This document shows, in pieces, positions 1 through 7,019 of a DNA stretch of 34,525 nucleotides. Every line of letters begins with the position of its first letter. Within the stretch, counting starts at the first letter, position 1. The position numbers and the translations under genes were made by a program. Source of the DNA: Betaproteobacteria bacterium (GTDB taxonomy: Bacteria; Pseudomonadota; Gammaproteobacteria; Burkholderiales; CAIKXV01); assembly GCA_947457885.1 (NCBI GenBank), contig CANGXU010000019.1:1-34525 (forward strand), written 5' to 3'. The notes beneath the pieces are model-generated. The model saw nothing but the letters and a program-made list of their open reading frames with translations. It had not been told where the DNA came from and did no database searches.

Positions 1-297
1 AGCGCGAAGCGCCTGCCCACGGTGCCCGACGTACCGGCGATCGGCGAGTCGGTGCCTGGCTACGAGGCGCTAGGGTGGAACGGCCTGCTCGCACCGGCCG
101 GCACGCCGGCCGCGATCATCGACCGGATGAACCGTGAAGTGGTGCAGGTGGTGAACTCGCCCGACTTCCTCAAGCTGCTGGCCAACGAAGGCGCGATGCC
201 GGTCGGCAACACGCCCGCCGAGTTCGCGAAGGTGATCCGCGCCGACATCGACAAGTGGGCGAAGGTGATCCGCCACGCCGGCATCAAGCCCGAATAG
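1..297 (+). CDS. Bug/TctC-family tripartite tricarboxylate transporter substrate-binding protein, C-terminal part
   Basis: The reading frame is open from the first base, so the 5' part of the gene lies outside the window; about 98 C-terminal residues are visible. They carry hallmarks of the Bug (TctC) periplasmic receptors: the LPTVPDVPAIGE stretch, then GLLAPAGTPAAIIDRMN, and a C-terminal end WAKVIRHAGIKPE. Family members bind carboxylates or other small organic acids in the periplasm and either feed a TctAB permease or act in sensing. No TctA or TctB gene is visible. The stop is 12 bases before the next gene, an alpha/beta hydrolase, so the two are probably cotranscribed. The ligand cannot be read from the sequence. 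Confidence 0.93.
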   Translation, partial: SAKRLPTVPDVPAIGESVPGYEALGWNGLLAPAGTPAAIIDRMNREVVQVVNSPDFLKLLANEGAMPVGNTPAEFAKVIRADIDKWAKVIRHAGIKPE

Positions 298-309
298 AAG
301 GAACAGAAG

Positions 310-1101
310 ATGCCTTTCCTGGAACTGCCCGACGCGAAGCTGCACTACGAGATCGACGACCACACCGACGCGTGGACCACGCCCGAGACGGTGCTGTTCG
401 TGCACGGGTTCACCGAGAACCTCGACGCATGGCGCGCCTGGGTACCGCACTTCTCGCGCCGCTACCGGATGATCCGGATCGACCAGCGCGGCTTCGGCAA
501 GTCAGGTCCGGTCGCGCAAGACTTCCCACTGTCGACCGAGCTGTTCGTCGACGACCTGGTGCGCATCGTGAACCATGTCGCGGGCGGTGGCCCGGTGCAC
601 GTGGTCGGCGGCAAGAGCGGTGGCATCAGCAGCGCGGTGCTCGCGGCGAACCGGCCCGACCTGGTGAAGACGCTCACGCTCTGCAGCTCGATCGTCACCC
701 CGCCCAGCGGCGCCGGGTGGATCGAACACATGGAACAGCACGGCATGCGCAGCTGGGCGCGCAAGACGATGCGCAACCGGCTCGGCAGCCGGATGCCCGA
801 GCGCGGCATCGACTGGTGGGTCGACATGATGGGGGCCACCGCGCTGTCCACCGCGAAGGCCTACCTGCGCTGGGTCGGTGCGATCGACATCCGCGAGGAT
901 ATCCAGCGCATCCAGTGCCCGACGCTGGTGATCGGCACCAACGCCGCCGGCAAGGACCGCGCGACGATGTCGCGCTGGCAGCAGACGATCCCCGGCTCGC
1001 AGCTGGAGATCGTGCCGATCGACGGCTATCACGCCGCCGGCACCGATCCGGATGCGACGGCGAAGGTGGTGCTGGCGTTCCTGGCGGGCCGGTCGACGTA
1101 G
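310..1101 (+). CDS. Alpha/beta hydrolase
   Basis: A 263-residue protein with a complete alpha/beta-hydrolase pattern: the oxyanion segment VLFVHGF (residues 28-34), the DQRGFGKS strand-turn (58-65), the nucleophile elbow GGKSGG with Ser103, and a C-terminal catalytic His241 in DGYHAAG. An Asp near residue 217 is a plausible acid member. No signal peptide is seen, so it is probably cytoplasmic. The start follows an AGAAGGAAC ribosome-binding stretch. It sits 12 bases after a Bug receptor gene, which suggests that it hydrolyses an ester, lactone or ring-cleavage product of whatever that receptor binds. Its last 73 bases overlap the end of phnN on the other strand. The substrate is unknown. Confidence 0.9.
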   Translation: MPFLELPDAKLHYEIDDHTDAWTTPETVLFVHGFTENLDAWRAWVPHFSRRYRMIRIDQRGFGKSGPVAQDFPLSTELFVDDLVRIVNHVAGGGPVHVVGGKSGGISSAVLAANRPDLVKTLTLCSSIVTPPSGAGWIEHMEQHGMRSWARKTMRNRLGSRMPERGIDWWVDMMGATALSTAKAYLRWVGAIDIREDIQRIQCPTLVIGTNAAGKDRATMSRWQQTIPGSQLEIVPIDGYHAAGTDPDATAKVVLAFLAGRST

Positions 1102-1655
1102 GGAGGCCGCAACAGGCAATCGAGCAGAACGGCACCGGCTTCGTCGAGCGTCCGGTCGTTCATGATCGTGATGCCCGGCAGGTCCGGGGCGACCGTCACG
1201 CTGCGTGCGCGTTCCAGCCGCGCATCGACCTCGCGCGGCGATTCGCGTCCGCGCTCGAGCAGCCGCTGGCGCAGCAGGGCTTCCGGGGCGGTGATCGTGA
1301 CCACTTCAAGCCCCGGGAAGCGCGCGGCCGCGTCACGCAATCCGGCACGGGAGCCGCTGACCACCACGGTGTATCCGGCGGCAAGCCACTCGACGATCTC
1401 GACGCCGATGCCGTAGGCGTGTCCGTTGGCCCGCCACCAGAGTGCGAAAGCCCCCGCTTCGCGCAGCCGATCGAACGTCTCGTCATCGACGGCGACATGC
1501 CGTTCGCCCCCCGCATCTTCGGGGCGGTTGATGGTGCGCCGGGCAAACCGCACGTGCGCGACCTCCGCGGTGGCCAGGCGAGTGCGCGCCCAGTCGATCA
1601 CGCTGTCCTTGCCGGCGCCCGACGGACCGACGACCAGCACCAGGCGCCCGTTCAT
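1029..1655 (-). CDS. phnN: PhnN, ribose 1,5-bisphosphate phosphokinase
   Basis: A 208-residue guanylate-kinase-like protein. Residues 5-18 (LVLVVGPSGAGKDS) form a P-loop with the GKDS ending typical of PhnN, and FARRTINRP (38-45) matches the substrate-binding segment of the family. PhnN phosphorylates ribose 1,5-bisphosphate to PRPP, the last step in recycling the ribose moiety left by the C-P lyase pathway. The ATG overlaps the stop of the upstream DUF1045 gene (ATGA, 1652-1655), implying translational coupling. E. coli PhnN is 185 residues; the extra C-terminal tail here is encoded antisense to the 3' end of the neighbouring hydrolase. The longer frame reaching to 1952 is not used, because the family N-terminus is at 1655. 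Confidence 0.93.
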   Translation of the reverse strand: MNGRLVLVVGPSGAGKDSVIDWARTRLATAEVAHVRFARRTINRPEDAGGERHVAVDDETFDRLREAGAFALWWRANGHAYGIGVEIVEWLAAGYTVVVSGSRAGLRDAAARFPGLEVVTITAPEALLRQRLLERGRESPREVDARLERARSVTVAPDLPGITIMNDRTLDEAGAVLLDCLLRPPYVDRPARNASTTFAVASGSVPAA

Positions 1656-2359
1656 GACCGGAATCCGATTCGCTCGACGAGACGCAGCGGATGGCCTGGC
1701 TGCGCCTCTTCGAACAGGCAGACGGCATCGAAGCGCATCGGGCCCGTGGGCAGCAGACGAGCGATGTCCTCGAGCAGCGGGCCCGATCGGACGACCTGGC
1801 TGGCCTCGAGCGCACCGGTGAGCGAGAAATGGAAGCGGAAGCGATCGAGCACCCACGGATAACCCCAACGCGACAGCAGTTCGGATGCGCGGGTATCCGC
1901 GGGGTCCACAGCCCGGCGTGCGATCTCCGCCTCGGTGAGCGGCGCGCGCCACGCATCGAAGGCCGTCACGCAGCGGGCGGCAATCACCGCCACGTCATCA
2001 TTGCGCGGATGTCCCTCCAGGGGTACCAGCGCGATGAAGTCCTCCAGGCACCGCGGTTCGAGCGGTGGCAGATCGAAAGCCTCGCAGGGTTCGAATTCCG
2101 CACGCAGCGCCTGCACGAGTGATTCGCGGTCCATGCCGTCGGCAAGCCTGAACGGTGGCTTCAGCGTGGCATGGAAGCCGTAGCGGCGCGGTGCCGCGGT
2201 CATCTGCTCGATCTCCAGTCCGGCGCTGCGCACCTGGAACGGGACGCGCGGCAGGCCATCGGCCGCACAGCGGCCGAGCCAGGTGCTTCCGAACCGCCCC
2301 CATTCGCCACGCGGGTCGGGCGCGAAGTAGATCGCGTAACGATGTCGCGCATCCGTCAT
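1652..2359 (-). CDS. DUF1045 phosphonate-operon protein, 2H-phosphoesterase-like
   Basis: A 235-residue protein of the DUF1045 family (TIGR03223, putative phosphonate metabolism protein), often found in C-P lyase clusters. Two short His motifs are visible: HAT within GFHATLKPPF near residue 63 and HFS within FRFHFSLTG in the C-terminal half. This is the H-x-T/S arrangement of 2H phosphoesterases (LigT-like), which act on cyclic phosphates. It starts the operon DUF1045-phnN, divergent from phnG across about 104 bases. The C-P lyase route needs opening of 5-phosphoribosyl 1,2-cyclic phosphate; the usual enzyme, PhnP, is absent here, and this protein is a reasonable stand-in. That role is inference; the family assignment is firm. 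Confidence 0.88.
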   Translation of the reverse strand: MTDARHRYAIYFAPDPRGEWGRFGSTWLGRCAADGLPRVPFQVRSAGLEIEQMTAAPRRYGFHATLKPPFRLADGMDRESLVQALRAEFEPCEAFDLPPLEPRCLEDFIALVPLEGHPRNDDVAVIAARCVTAFDAWRAPLTEAEIARRAVDPADTRASELLSRWGYPWVLDRFRFHFSLTGALEASQVVRSGPLLEDIARLLPTGPMRFDAVCLFEEAQPGHPLRLVERIGFRS

Positions 2360-2371
2360 TGCGTAACCGGA

Positions 2372-2405
2372 CGGTCACGAGGCAGCAATGTTTCCGGCAT
2401 AGCCT
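2372..2405 (+). promoter_or_regulatory. Weak candidate PhoB-type promoter for phnG
   Basis: CGGTCAC (2372-2378) matches the PhoB heptamer CTGTCAY at six of seven positions. After a 4-base spacer, CAGCAAT (2383-2389) matches at only four. Ten bases later lies TAGCCT (2400-2405), a possible -10 element. The spacing equals that of the much clearer box upstream of phnC in this window. It would drive phnG-phnM. The second heptamer is poor, so this is tentative. Confidence 0.3.
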
Positions 2406-2420
2406 CTCTTCTCTTTGCCA

Positions 2421-2436
2421 GCGGCAGGTCTGCCGC
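2421..2436. promoter_or_regulatory. 16-bp palindrome in the divergent phnG / DUF1045 region
   Basis: GCGGCAG and CTGCCGC form perfect 7-base arms around a 2-base GT spacer. It lies between the divergent starts at 2359 (-) and 2464 (+), downstream of the candidate phnG -10. The two-fold symmetry fits an operator for a dimeric repressor. No regulator gene such as phnF lies nearby, so the binder is unknown. A hairpin is less likely with so small a loop. Confidence 0.4.
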
Positions 2437-2463
2437 ACTTTCTGGATGGAAGATAGCGTGGCC

Positions 2464-2931
2464 ATGTTGCAATCGGTTGACGGGTCCCCCGGAGTGAACG
2501 GACGGCGTCACTGGATGGGCCTGCTGGCTCGTGCAGCCCTGGATGATCTCGAGCAGGGCATTGCCGCCCTGGCACATGCGCCCCACGAATGGCTGCGCAG
2601 ACCCGAGACGGGTCTGTTCATGCTGCGCGGCAGGATCGGTGGCACCGGCGACAGGTTCAACCTCGGCGAGGTGACCGTCACGCGCTGTGCGCTGCGCCTC
2701 GCCACCGGCGAGACCGGGGTGGCCTATGTGCGAGGTCGCTCGCACCGGCACGCCGAACTCGCCGCGCTCGCAGATGCACTGCTGCAGTCACCCCTGCATC
2801 GGGAGGCCGTGCAGCGGACGCTGATCGCGCCGCTCGAACGTTCGACGGAAAGCGCCCGTATGCACATGCACCAGCAGGCGCAGTCGACACGCGTCGAGTT
2901 CTTCACCGTGGCGCGGGAGGCTGGCACATGA
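2464..2931 (+). CDS. phnG: PhnG, C-P lyase core complex subunit
   Basis: A 155-residue protein matching PhnG along its length: RRHWMGLLARA near residue 14, RPETGLFMLRGRIGGTGDRFNLGE in the middle, TVTRCALRL, and the end RVEFFTVAREAGT (E. coli PhnG is 150 residues). PhnG is part of the PhnG2H2I2J2 complex that moves a phosphonate onto ATP in place of adenine. The ATG at 2464 was chosen because GGAAG lies about 11 bases upstream and the length fits the family. An in-frame ATG at 2446 would add six residues without a visible ribosome-binding site. It is the first gene of phnGHIJKLM, and its stop overlaps the phnH start. Confidence 0.95.
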   Translation: MLQSVDGSPGVNGRRHWMGLLARAALDDLEQGIAALAHAPHEWLRRPETGLFMLRGRIGGTGDRFNLGEVTVTRCALRLATGETGVAYVRGRSHRHAELAALADALLQSPLHREAVQRTLIAPLERSTESARMHMHQQAQSTRVEFFTVAREAGT

Positions 2932-3539
2932 ACGTCTCGATCGACCTGTCCGGACTCGGCGCCGGATTCGCAGATGCCTCGATCGGCAGCCAGACGGTCT
3001 TCCGCCATTGCCTGGATGCCCTGTCGCATCCCGGGAAGGTGATTGCCGTGGAACCGTCCATCACGCTGTCCACACCCGCCGAGATGCATCGCCCCGCTGC
3101 GGCCATCCTGCTCGCACTGCTCGACCAGGATACGCGGCTGTGGCTTTCGCCGGCACTGCGCGGCGGCGACGCCGGGTCCTTCCTTCGCTTCCATACCGGA
3201 TGCACGCTCGTGGAGACGCCGGCATCGGCCGACTTCGGGCTTGCCGCCAGTGGCGCCGACCTGCCGCCCCTCACGGACTTCGCGGCTGGCAGCGAGTCGT
3301 ATCCGGATCGTTCGGCCACCCTGGTCGTGCAGTGCGCCGCGCTGACGGCCGGCAGCGGCTGGACCCTGACCGGCCCGGGCATCCGGGACCGTGCACGGCT
3401 GTCGGCCGAAGGCATCGGCAGCACCTTCACCAGCCAGTGGGCTGCAAACCGTGCCGGCTTCCCGTGCGGTGTCGATGTGTTCTTCGCCAGTGCCGACGCG
3501 CTGGCTGCACTGCCGCGCACGACGCGGCTGGAAGGCTGA
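2928..3539 (+). CDS. phnH: PhnH, C-P lyase core complex subunit
   Basis: A 203-residue protein of the PhnH family, shown by QTVFRHCLDALSHPGKV near residues 22-38, the central LALLDQDTRLWL strand, and the C-terminal NRAGFPCGVDVFF segment. PhnH is a PLP-transferase-like fold without the cofactor and dimerises inside the PhnGHIJ complex. The ATG (2928-2930) overlaps the phnG stop as ATGA, so translation is probably coupled. Length is close to E. coli PhnH (194). Confidence 0.94.
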   Translation: MNVSIDLSGLGAGFADASIGSQTVFRHCLDALSHPGKVIAVEPSITLSTPAEMHRPAAAILLALLDQDTRLWLSPALRGGDAGSFLRFHTGCTLVETPASADFGLAASGADLPPLTDFAAGSESYPDRSATLVVQCAALTAGSGWTLTGPGIRDRARLSAEGIGSTFTSQWAANRAGFPCGVDVFFASADALAALPRTTRLEG

Positions 3540-3540
3540 C

Positions 3541-4632
3541 GTGTACGTTGCAGTCAAGGGTGGCGAACGCGCGATCCTCAATTCCTATGCGCTGCTCGCG
3601 CAGGCGCGCCGCGGCGATGCCTCGGTGCCGGAGTTGACCCTGGATCAGATCCAGCAGCAGTTGCGGCTGTCGGTCGATCGCGTGATGTGCGAGGGGTCGG
3701 TCTACGATCCGGAACTGGCCGCGCTGGCGATCAAGCAGGCCGCGGGTGACCTGGTGGAAGCGATCTTCCTGCTCAGGGCCTATCGCGCCACCTTGCCCCG
3801 GCTCGGTTACGCGCGGCCGCTCGACACCGCCGACATGCGCCTGTGGCGAAGGATCTCGGCCACGTTCAAGGACCTGCCCGGCGGGCAGGTCCTCGGGCCC
3901 ACCTATGACTACACCCAGCGCCTGCTCGATTTCACGCTGGCGGCCTCGGGCGAGGCACAGGCAGGTCCCGTGGCTTCGCCGCAGTCGGAGGCAGGGGCGG
4001 TACCCCGCGTGGTCGACCTGCTCGGCAACGAGGGGCTCATCGAAAGCCACGAACCCTCGCCCGGCGATCCGGAGCCGGTCGACCTCACCCGCGTACCCAT
4101 CAGCTTCCCCGCAGACCGTGCCGCACGGCTGCAGAACCTCGCGCGCGGCGACGAGGGCTTCCTGCTCGCGATGGGTTACTCGACGCAGCGCGGCTATGCG
4201 AATTCGCACCCGTTTGCCGGGGAGATCCGCTTCGGGCTGGTCGACGTCGAGATCGAGCCCGAAGAACTCGGCTTCCCGGTGTCGATCGGGGAGATCGAGA
4301 TCACCGAATGCCAGATGGTCAACCAGTTCGCCGGATCGAAAACCGAGCCGCCGAAGTTCACCCGAGGCTACGGGCTCGCCTTTGGCGCCAGCGAACGCAA
4401 GGCGATGGGCATGGCGCTGGTCGACCGGGCGCTGCGTGCCACCGAACTCGGCGAGGCCGCCGATTCGCCCGCCCAGATGCAGGAGTTCGTGCTCTCCCAC
4501 ACCGACAACCTCGAGGCCTCCGGATTCGTGCAACACCTGAAGCTACCTCATTACGTCGACTTCCAGTCGGAACTCGAACTGGTCCGCAAGATGCGCGCAG
4601 CCATGCCGGAATCCGGCGCGGAGGCGGCATGA
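3541..4632 (+). CDS. phnI: PhnI, C-P lyase core complex nucleosidase subunit
   Basis: A 363-residue protein that resembles E. coli PhnI closely from its first residues (MYVAVKGGERAI). Further conserved blocks are KQAAGDLVEAIFLLRAYR, GPTYDYTQRLLDFTL, YSTQRGYANSHPFAGEIR, FTRGYGLAFGASERKAM and QHLKLPHYVDFQSELEL. With PhnGHL, PhnI displaces adenine from ATP by the phosphonate, giving ribose-1-phosphonate 5-triphosphate. The GTG start at 3541 lies one base after the phnH stop and is fixed by the invariant MYVAVKGGE N-terminus. The stop overlaps phnJ. Confidence 0.97.
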   Translation: MYVAVKGGERAILNSYALLAQARRGDASVPELTLDQIQQQLRLSVDRVMCEGSVYDPELAALAIKQAAGDLVEAIFLLRAYRATLPRLGYARPLDTADMRLWRRISATFKDLPGGQVLGPTYDYTQRLLDFTLAASGEAQAGPVASPQSEAGAVPRVVDLLGNEGLIESHEPSPGDPEPVDLTRVPISFPADRAARLQNLARGDEGFLLAMGYSTQRGYANSHPFAGEIRFGLVDVEIEPEELGFPVSIGEIEITECQMVNQFAGSKTEPPKFTRGYGLAFGASERKAMGMALVDRALRATELGEAADSPAQMQEFVLSHTDNLEASGFVQHLKLPHYVDFQSELELVRKMRAAMPESGAEAA

Positions 4633-5501
4633 AGGTCAGCGACCTGCCGCCGCCCGTCGAGCGCGATGCCAACTTCAACTTCGCCTACCTGGACGAACGC
4701 ACGAAGCGGATGATCCGCCGCGCGATCCTGAAAGCCGTGGCAATCCCGGGCTATCAGGTGCCGTTCGGTTCGCGCGAGATGCCCCTGCCCTACGGCTGGG
4801 GTACCGGCGGCATCCAGGTGACCGCATCCATCATCGGTCCGGACGATGTCCTCAAGGTGATCGACCAGGGCGCCGACGACACCGTAAACGCCGTGAACAT
4901 CCGGCGCTTCTTCCAGCGCACGACAGCGGTGGCGGTGACCTCGGTCACGACCGAGGCGACGATCATCCAGACACGGCACCGGATCCCCGAAACGCCGCTG
5001 CATGACGGACAGGTCATGGTCTACCAGGTGCCGTTGCCGGAGCCGCTGCAGAAGCTGGAGCCACGCGAGGCCGAGACCCGCGTGATGCACGGGCTGGCGG
5101 ACTACGGGCTGATGCACGTGAAGCTCTACGAGGACATCGCACGCTTCGGCCATATCGCCACCACCTACGACTATCCCGTGATGGTCGATGGTCGGTTCCT
5201 GATGGCGCCGTCGCCGATCCCGAAGTTCGACAACCCCAAGATGCACATGAACCCGGCGCTGCAACTGTTCGGGGCCGGGCGCGAGAAACGCATCTACGCG
5301 ATCCCGCCCTGGACCAGCGTCGAGAGCCTCGCGTTCGACGACCACCCGTTCGAGGTACAGCGCTGGAGCGAACCGTGTGCATTGTGTGGTGCGACCGACA
5401 GCTTCCTCGACGAAGTGATCACCGACGACCGCGGTGGGCACATGTTCGTCTGTTCCGATACCGATCATTGCAGACTCAACAGGCAGGACGATGACCGATA
5501 A
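4629..5501 (+). CDS. phnJ: PhnJ, radical-SAM C-P lyase
   Basis: A 290-residue protein, the enzyme that breaks the carbon-phosphorus bond of 5-phosphoribosyl 1-phosphonate. It can release methane from methylphosphonate. All key residues are present: Gly41 in AVAIPGYQVP corresponds to the glycyl-radical Gly32 of E. coli. Cys250, Cys253 and Cys275 form the CX2CX21C iron-sulfur motif. Cys281 corresponds to catalytic Cys272, an exact 9-residue offset due to a longer N-terminus. Other conserved blocks are PYGWGTGGIQ and YEDIARFGHIATTY. The ATG overlaps the phnI stop (ATGA). The 3' end overlaps phnK by 11 bases. Confidence 0.98.
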   Translation: MKVSDLPPPVERDANFNFAYLDERTKRMIRRAILKAVAIPGYQVPFGSREMPLPYGWGTGGIQVTASIIGPDDVLKVIDQGADDTVNAVNIRRFFQRTTAVAVTSVTTEATIIQTRHRIPETPLHDGQVMVYQVPLPEPLQKLEPREAETRVMHGLADYGLMHVKLYEDIARFGHIATTYDYPVMVDGRFLMAPSPIPKFDNPKMHMNPALQLFGAGREKRIYAIPPWTSVESLAFDDHPFEVQRWSEPCALCGATDSFLDEVITDDRGGHMFVCSDTDHCRLNRQDDDR

Positions 5502-6270
5502 CCCCCCGCTGCTTCGTGTCCAGGGCGTCACGATGCACTACGGTGCCCGCCGGGCCGTGGACGATGTCTCGTTCGACCTGTGGCCGGGCGAGGTGCTCGC
5601 GGTGGTCGGCGAGTCCGGCTCCGGCAAGACGACTCTGCTCAATGCGGTCGCGGCGCGCGTGAAGCCGGATGCCGGGCGCGTCGGGTTCATGACCCGGCAC
5701 GATGGCATGGTCGATGTGTATTCGATGTCCGAGGCCCAACGCCGCTTGCTGGCCCGCACCGACTGGGGCTACGTGCACCAGGATGCCGTGCAGGGCCTGC
5801 GCATGAACGTCTCCGCCGGAGCGAATGTCGGCGAGCGCCTGATGGCCCTGGGCGAGCGACACTACGGCCGCATCCGCACCGAGGCGGCCAACTGGCTGCA
5901 GCGGGTAGAGATGGACGCAGGACGGATCGACGATACGCCGGCCACGTTCTCCGGCGGCATGCGCCAGCGCCTGCAGATTGCACGCAACCTCGTCACGCGG
6001 CCCCGCCTGGTGTTCATGGACGAGCCCACCTCGGGCCTGGACGTGAGCGTCCAGGCCAAGCTGCTCGATCTGCTGCGCACGCTCACCCGCGGCCTGTCGC
6101 TGGCAGCGATCGTGGTCACCCACGACCTGGCCGTCGCGCGGCTGCTGGCGCACCGGATGATGGTGATGAAGGAAGGCCGCGTCGTGGAGACCGGACTGAC
6201 CGACCAGGTCCTCGACGATCCCCAGCACCCGTACACGCAGTTGCTGGTGTCCTCGGTGCTCCAGCCATGA
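5491..6270 (+). CDS. phnK: PhnK, ABC-type ATPase of the C-P lyase system
   Basis: A 259-residue ABC ATPase. It has Walker A GESGSGKTT (residues 40-48), the signature SGGMRQRLQIARNL, Walker B RLVFMDEPTSGLD and the switch His in VVTHDL. TDWGYVHQDAVQGLRMNVSAGANVGERLM is characteristic of PhnK rather than peptide importers. PhnK dimers bind the PhnGHIJ core, contacting PhnJ, and are not part of a membrane importer. It starts inside the last codons of phnJ and ends in ATGA with phnL. E. coli PhnK is 252 residues. Confidence 0.95.
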   Translation: MTDNPPLLRVQGVTMHYGARRAVDDVSFDLWPGEVLAVVGESGSGKTTLLNAVAARVKPDAGRVGFMTRHDGMVDVYSMSEAQRRLLARTDWGYVHQDAVQGLRMNVSAGANVGERLMALGERHYGRIRTEAANWLQRVEMDAGRIDDTPATFSGGMRQRLQIARNLVTRPRLVFMDEPTSGLDVSVQAKLLDLLRTLTRGLSLAAIVVTHDLAVARLLAHRMMVMKEGRVVETGLTDQVLDDPQHPYTQLLVSSVLQP

Positions 6271-7019
6271 TGCCCGGTGTCGGCGTGAAGCCCGTGCTCC
6301 GGGCCTCCGGCCTGTCCAAGCGGTTCGTCCTGCACAACCAGGGGGGCGTCGAACTGCCTGTGCTGGAAGGCGTGGCGTTCGAAGCCTTCCCCGGCGAATG
6401 CATCGCCCTGGACGGGCCGTCGGGCGCGGGCAAGAGCACGCTTCTGAAACTGATCTATGCGAACTATCGAGCGAGTACCGGGTCGGTCCACGTGCGGCAC
6501 GACGACGGGGTACAGGCCGGCGCCGAGGTCGACATGACCCGGGCCAGTGCGCAGACGCTGCTGGCCGTGCGCCGGTCCACGATCGGCTACGTCAGCCAGT
6601 TCCTGCGCACCGTCCCGCGCGTGGGTTCGCTCGACGTGGTGGCTGAACCGCTGCTGGCCGGTACCGGAGCGGACCCTGAAGCACTGCGCGACGCGCACCG
6701 GCAGGCGCAGGACCTGCTGCTGCGCCTGCGCATACCGCAGCGCCTGTGGCACGTGGCGCCCGCCACCTTCTCCGGCGGCGAGCAGCAGCGCATCAATCTC
6801 GCGCGCAGCTTCGTTCGCGACTGGCCGGTACTGCTCCTCGACGAGCCGACCGCATCGCTCGACGCCAGCAACAGCGCGACCGTCGTGGCACTGATCAACG
6901 AGGTACGAAAGCGCGGTACGACCGTGATCGGGATCTTCCACGATGCCCACATCCGCGAGCAGGTCGCCACACGCGTACTCGACATGGGCTGCTTCCAGCC
7001 GGGACCGAGGTCAAGATGA
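6267..7019 (+). CDS. phnL: PhnL, ABC-type ATPase of the C-P lyase system
   Basis: A 250-residue ABC ATPase: Walker A GPSGAGKST near residues 49-57, signature FSGGEQQRINLARSF, Walker B VLLLDEPTASLD, and switch His in GIFHDAH. YVSQFLRTVPRVGSLDVVAEPLL is typical of PhnL. It works with PhnGHI in nucleosidase transfer and binds the PhnK face of the complex. Two adjacent ATG codons open the gene; the first overlaps the phnK stop. The stop overlaps phnM as ATGA. Confidence 0.95.
   Translation: MMPGVGVKPVLRASGLSKRFVLHNQGGVELPVLEGVAFEAFPGECIALDGPSGAGKSTLLKLIYANYRASTGSVHVRHDDGVQAGAEVDMTRASAQTLLAVRRSTIGYVSQFLRTVPRVGSLDVVAEPLLAGTGADPEALRDAHRQAQDLLLRLRIPQRLWHVAPATFSGGEQQRINLARSFVRDWPVLLLDEPTASLDASNSATVVALINEVRKRGTTVIGIFHDAHIREQVATRVLDMGCFQPGPRSR

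Noticed and set aside
255-1862. A 535-codon open frame on the plus strand across the hydrolase and phnN
   Set aside because: It is an Arg/Pro/Ala-rich shadow frame, overlapping two well-supported genes, typical of GC-rich DNA.
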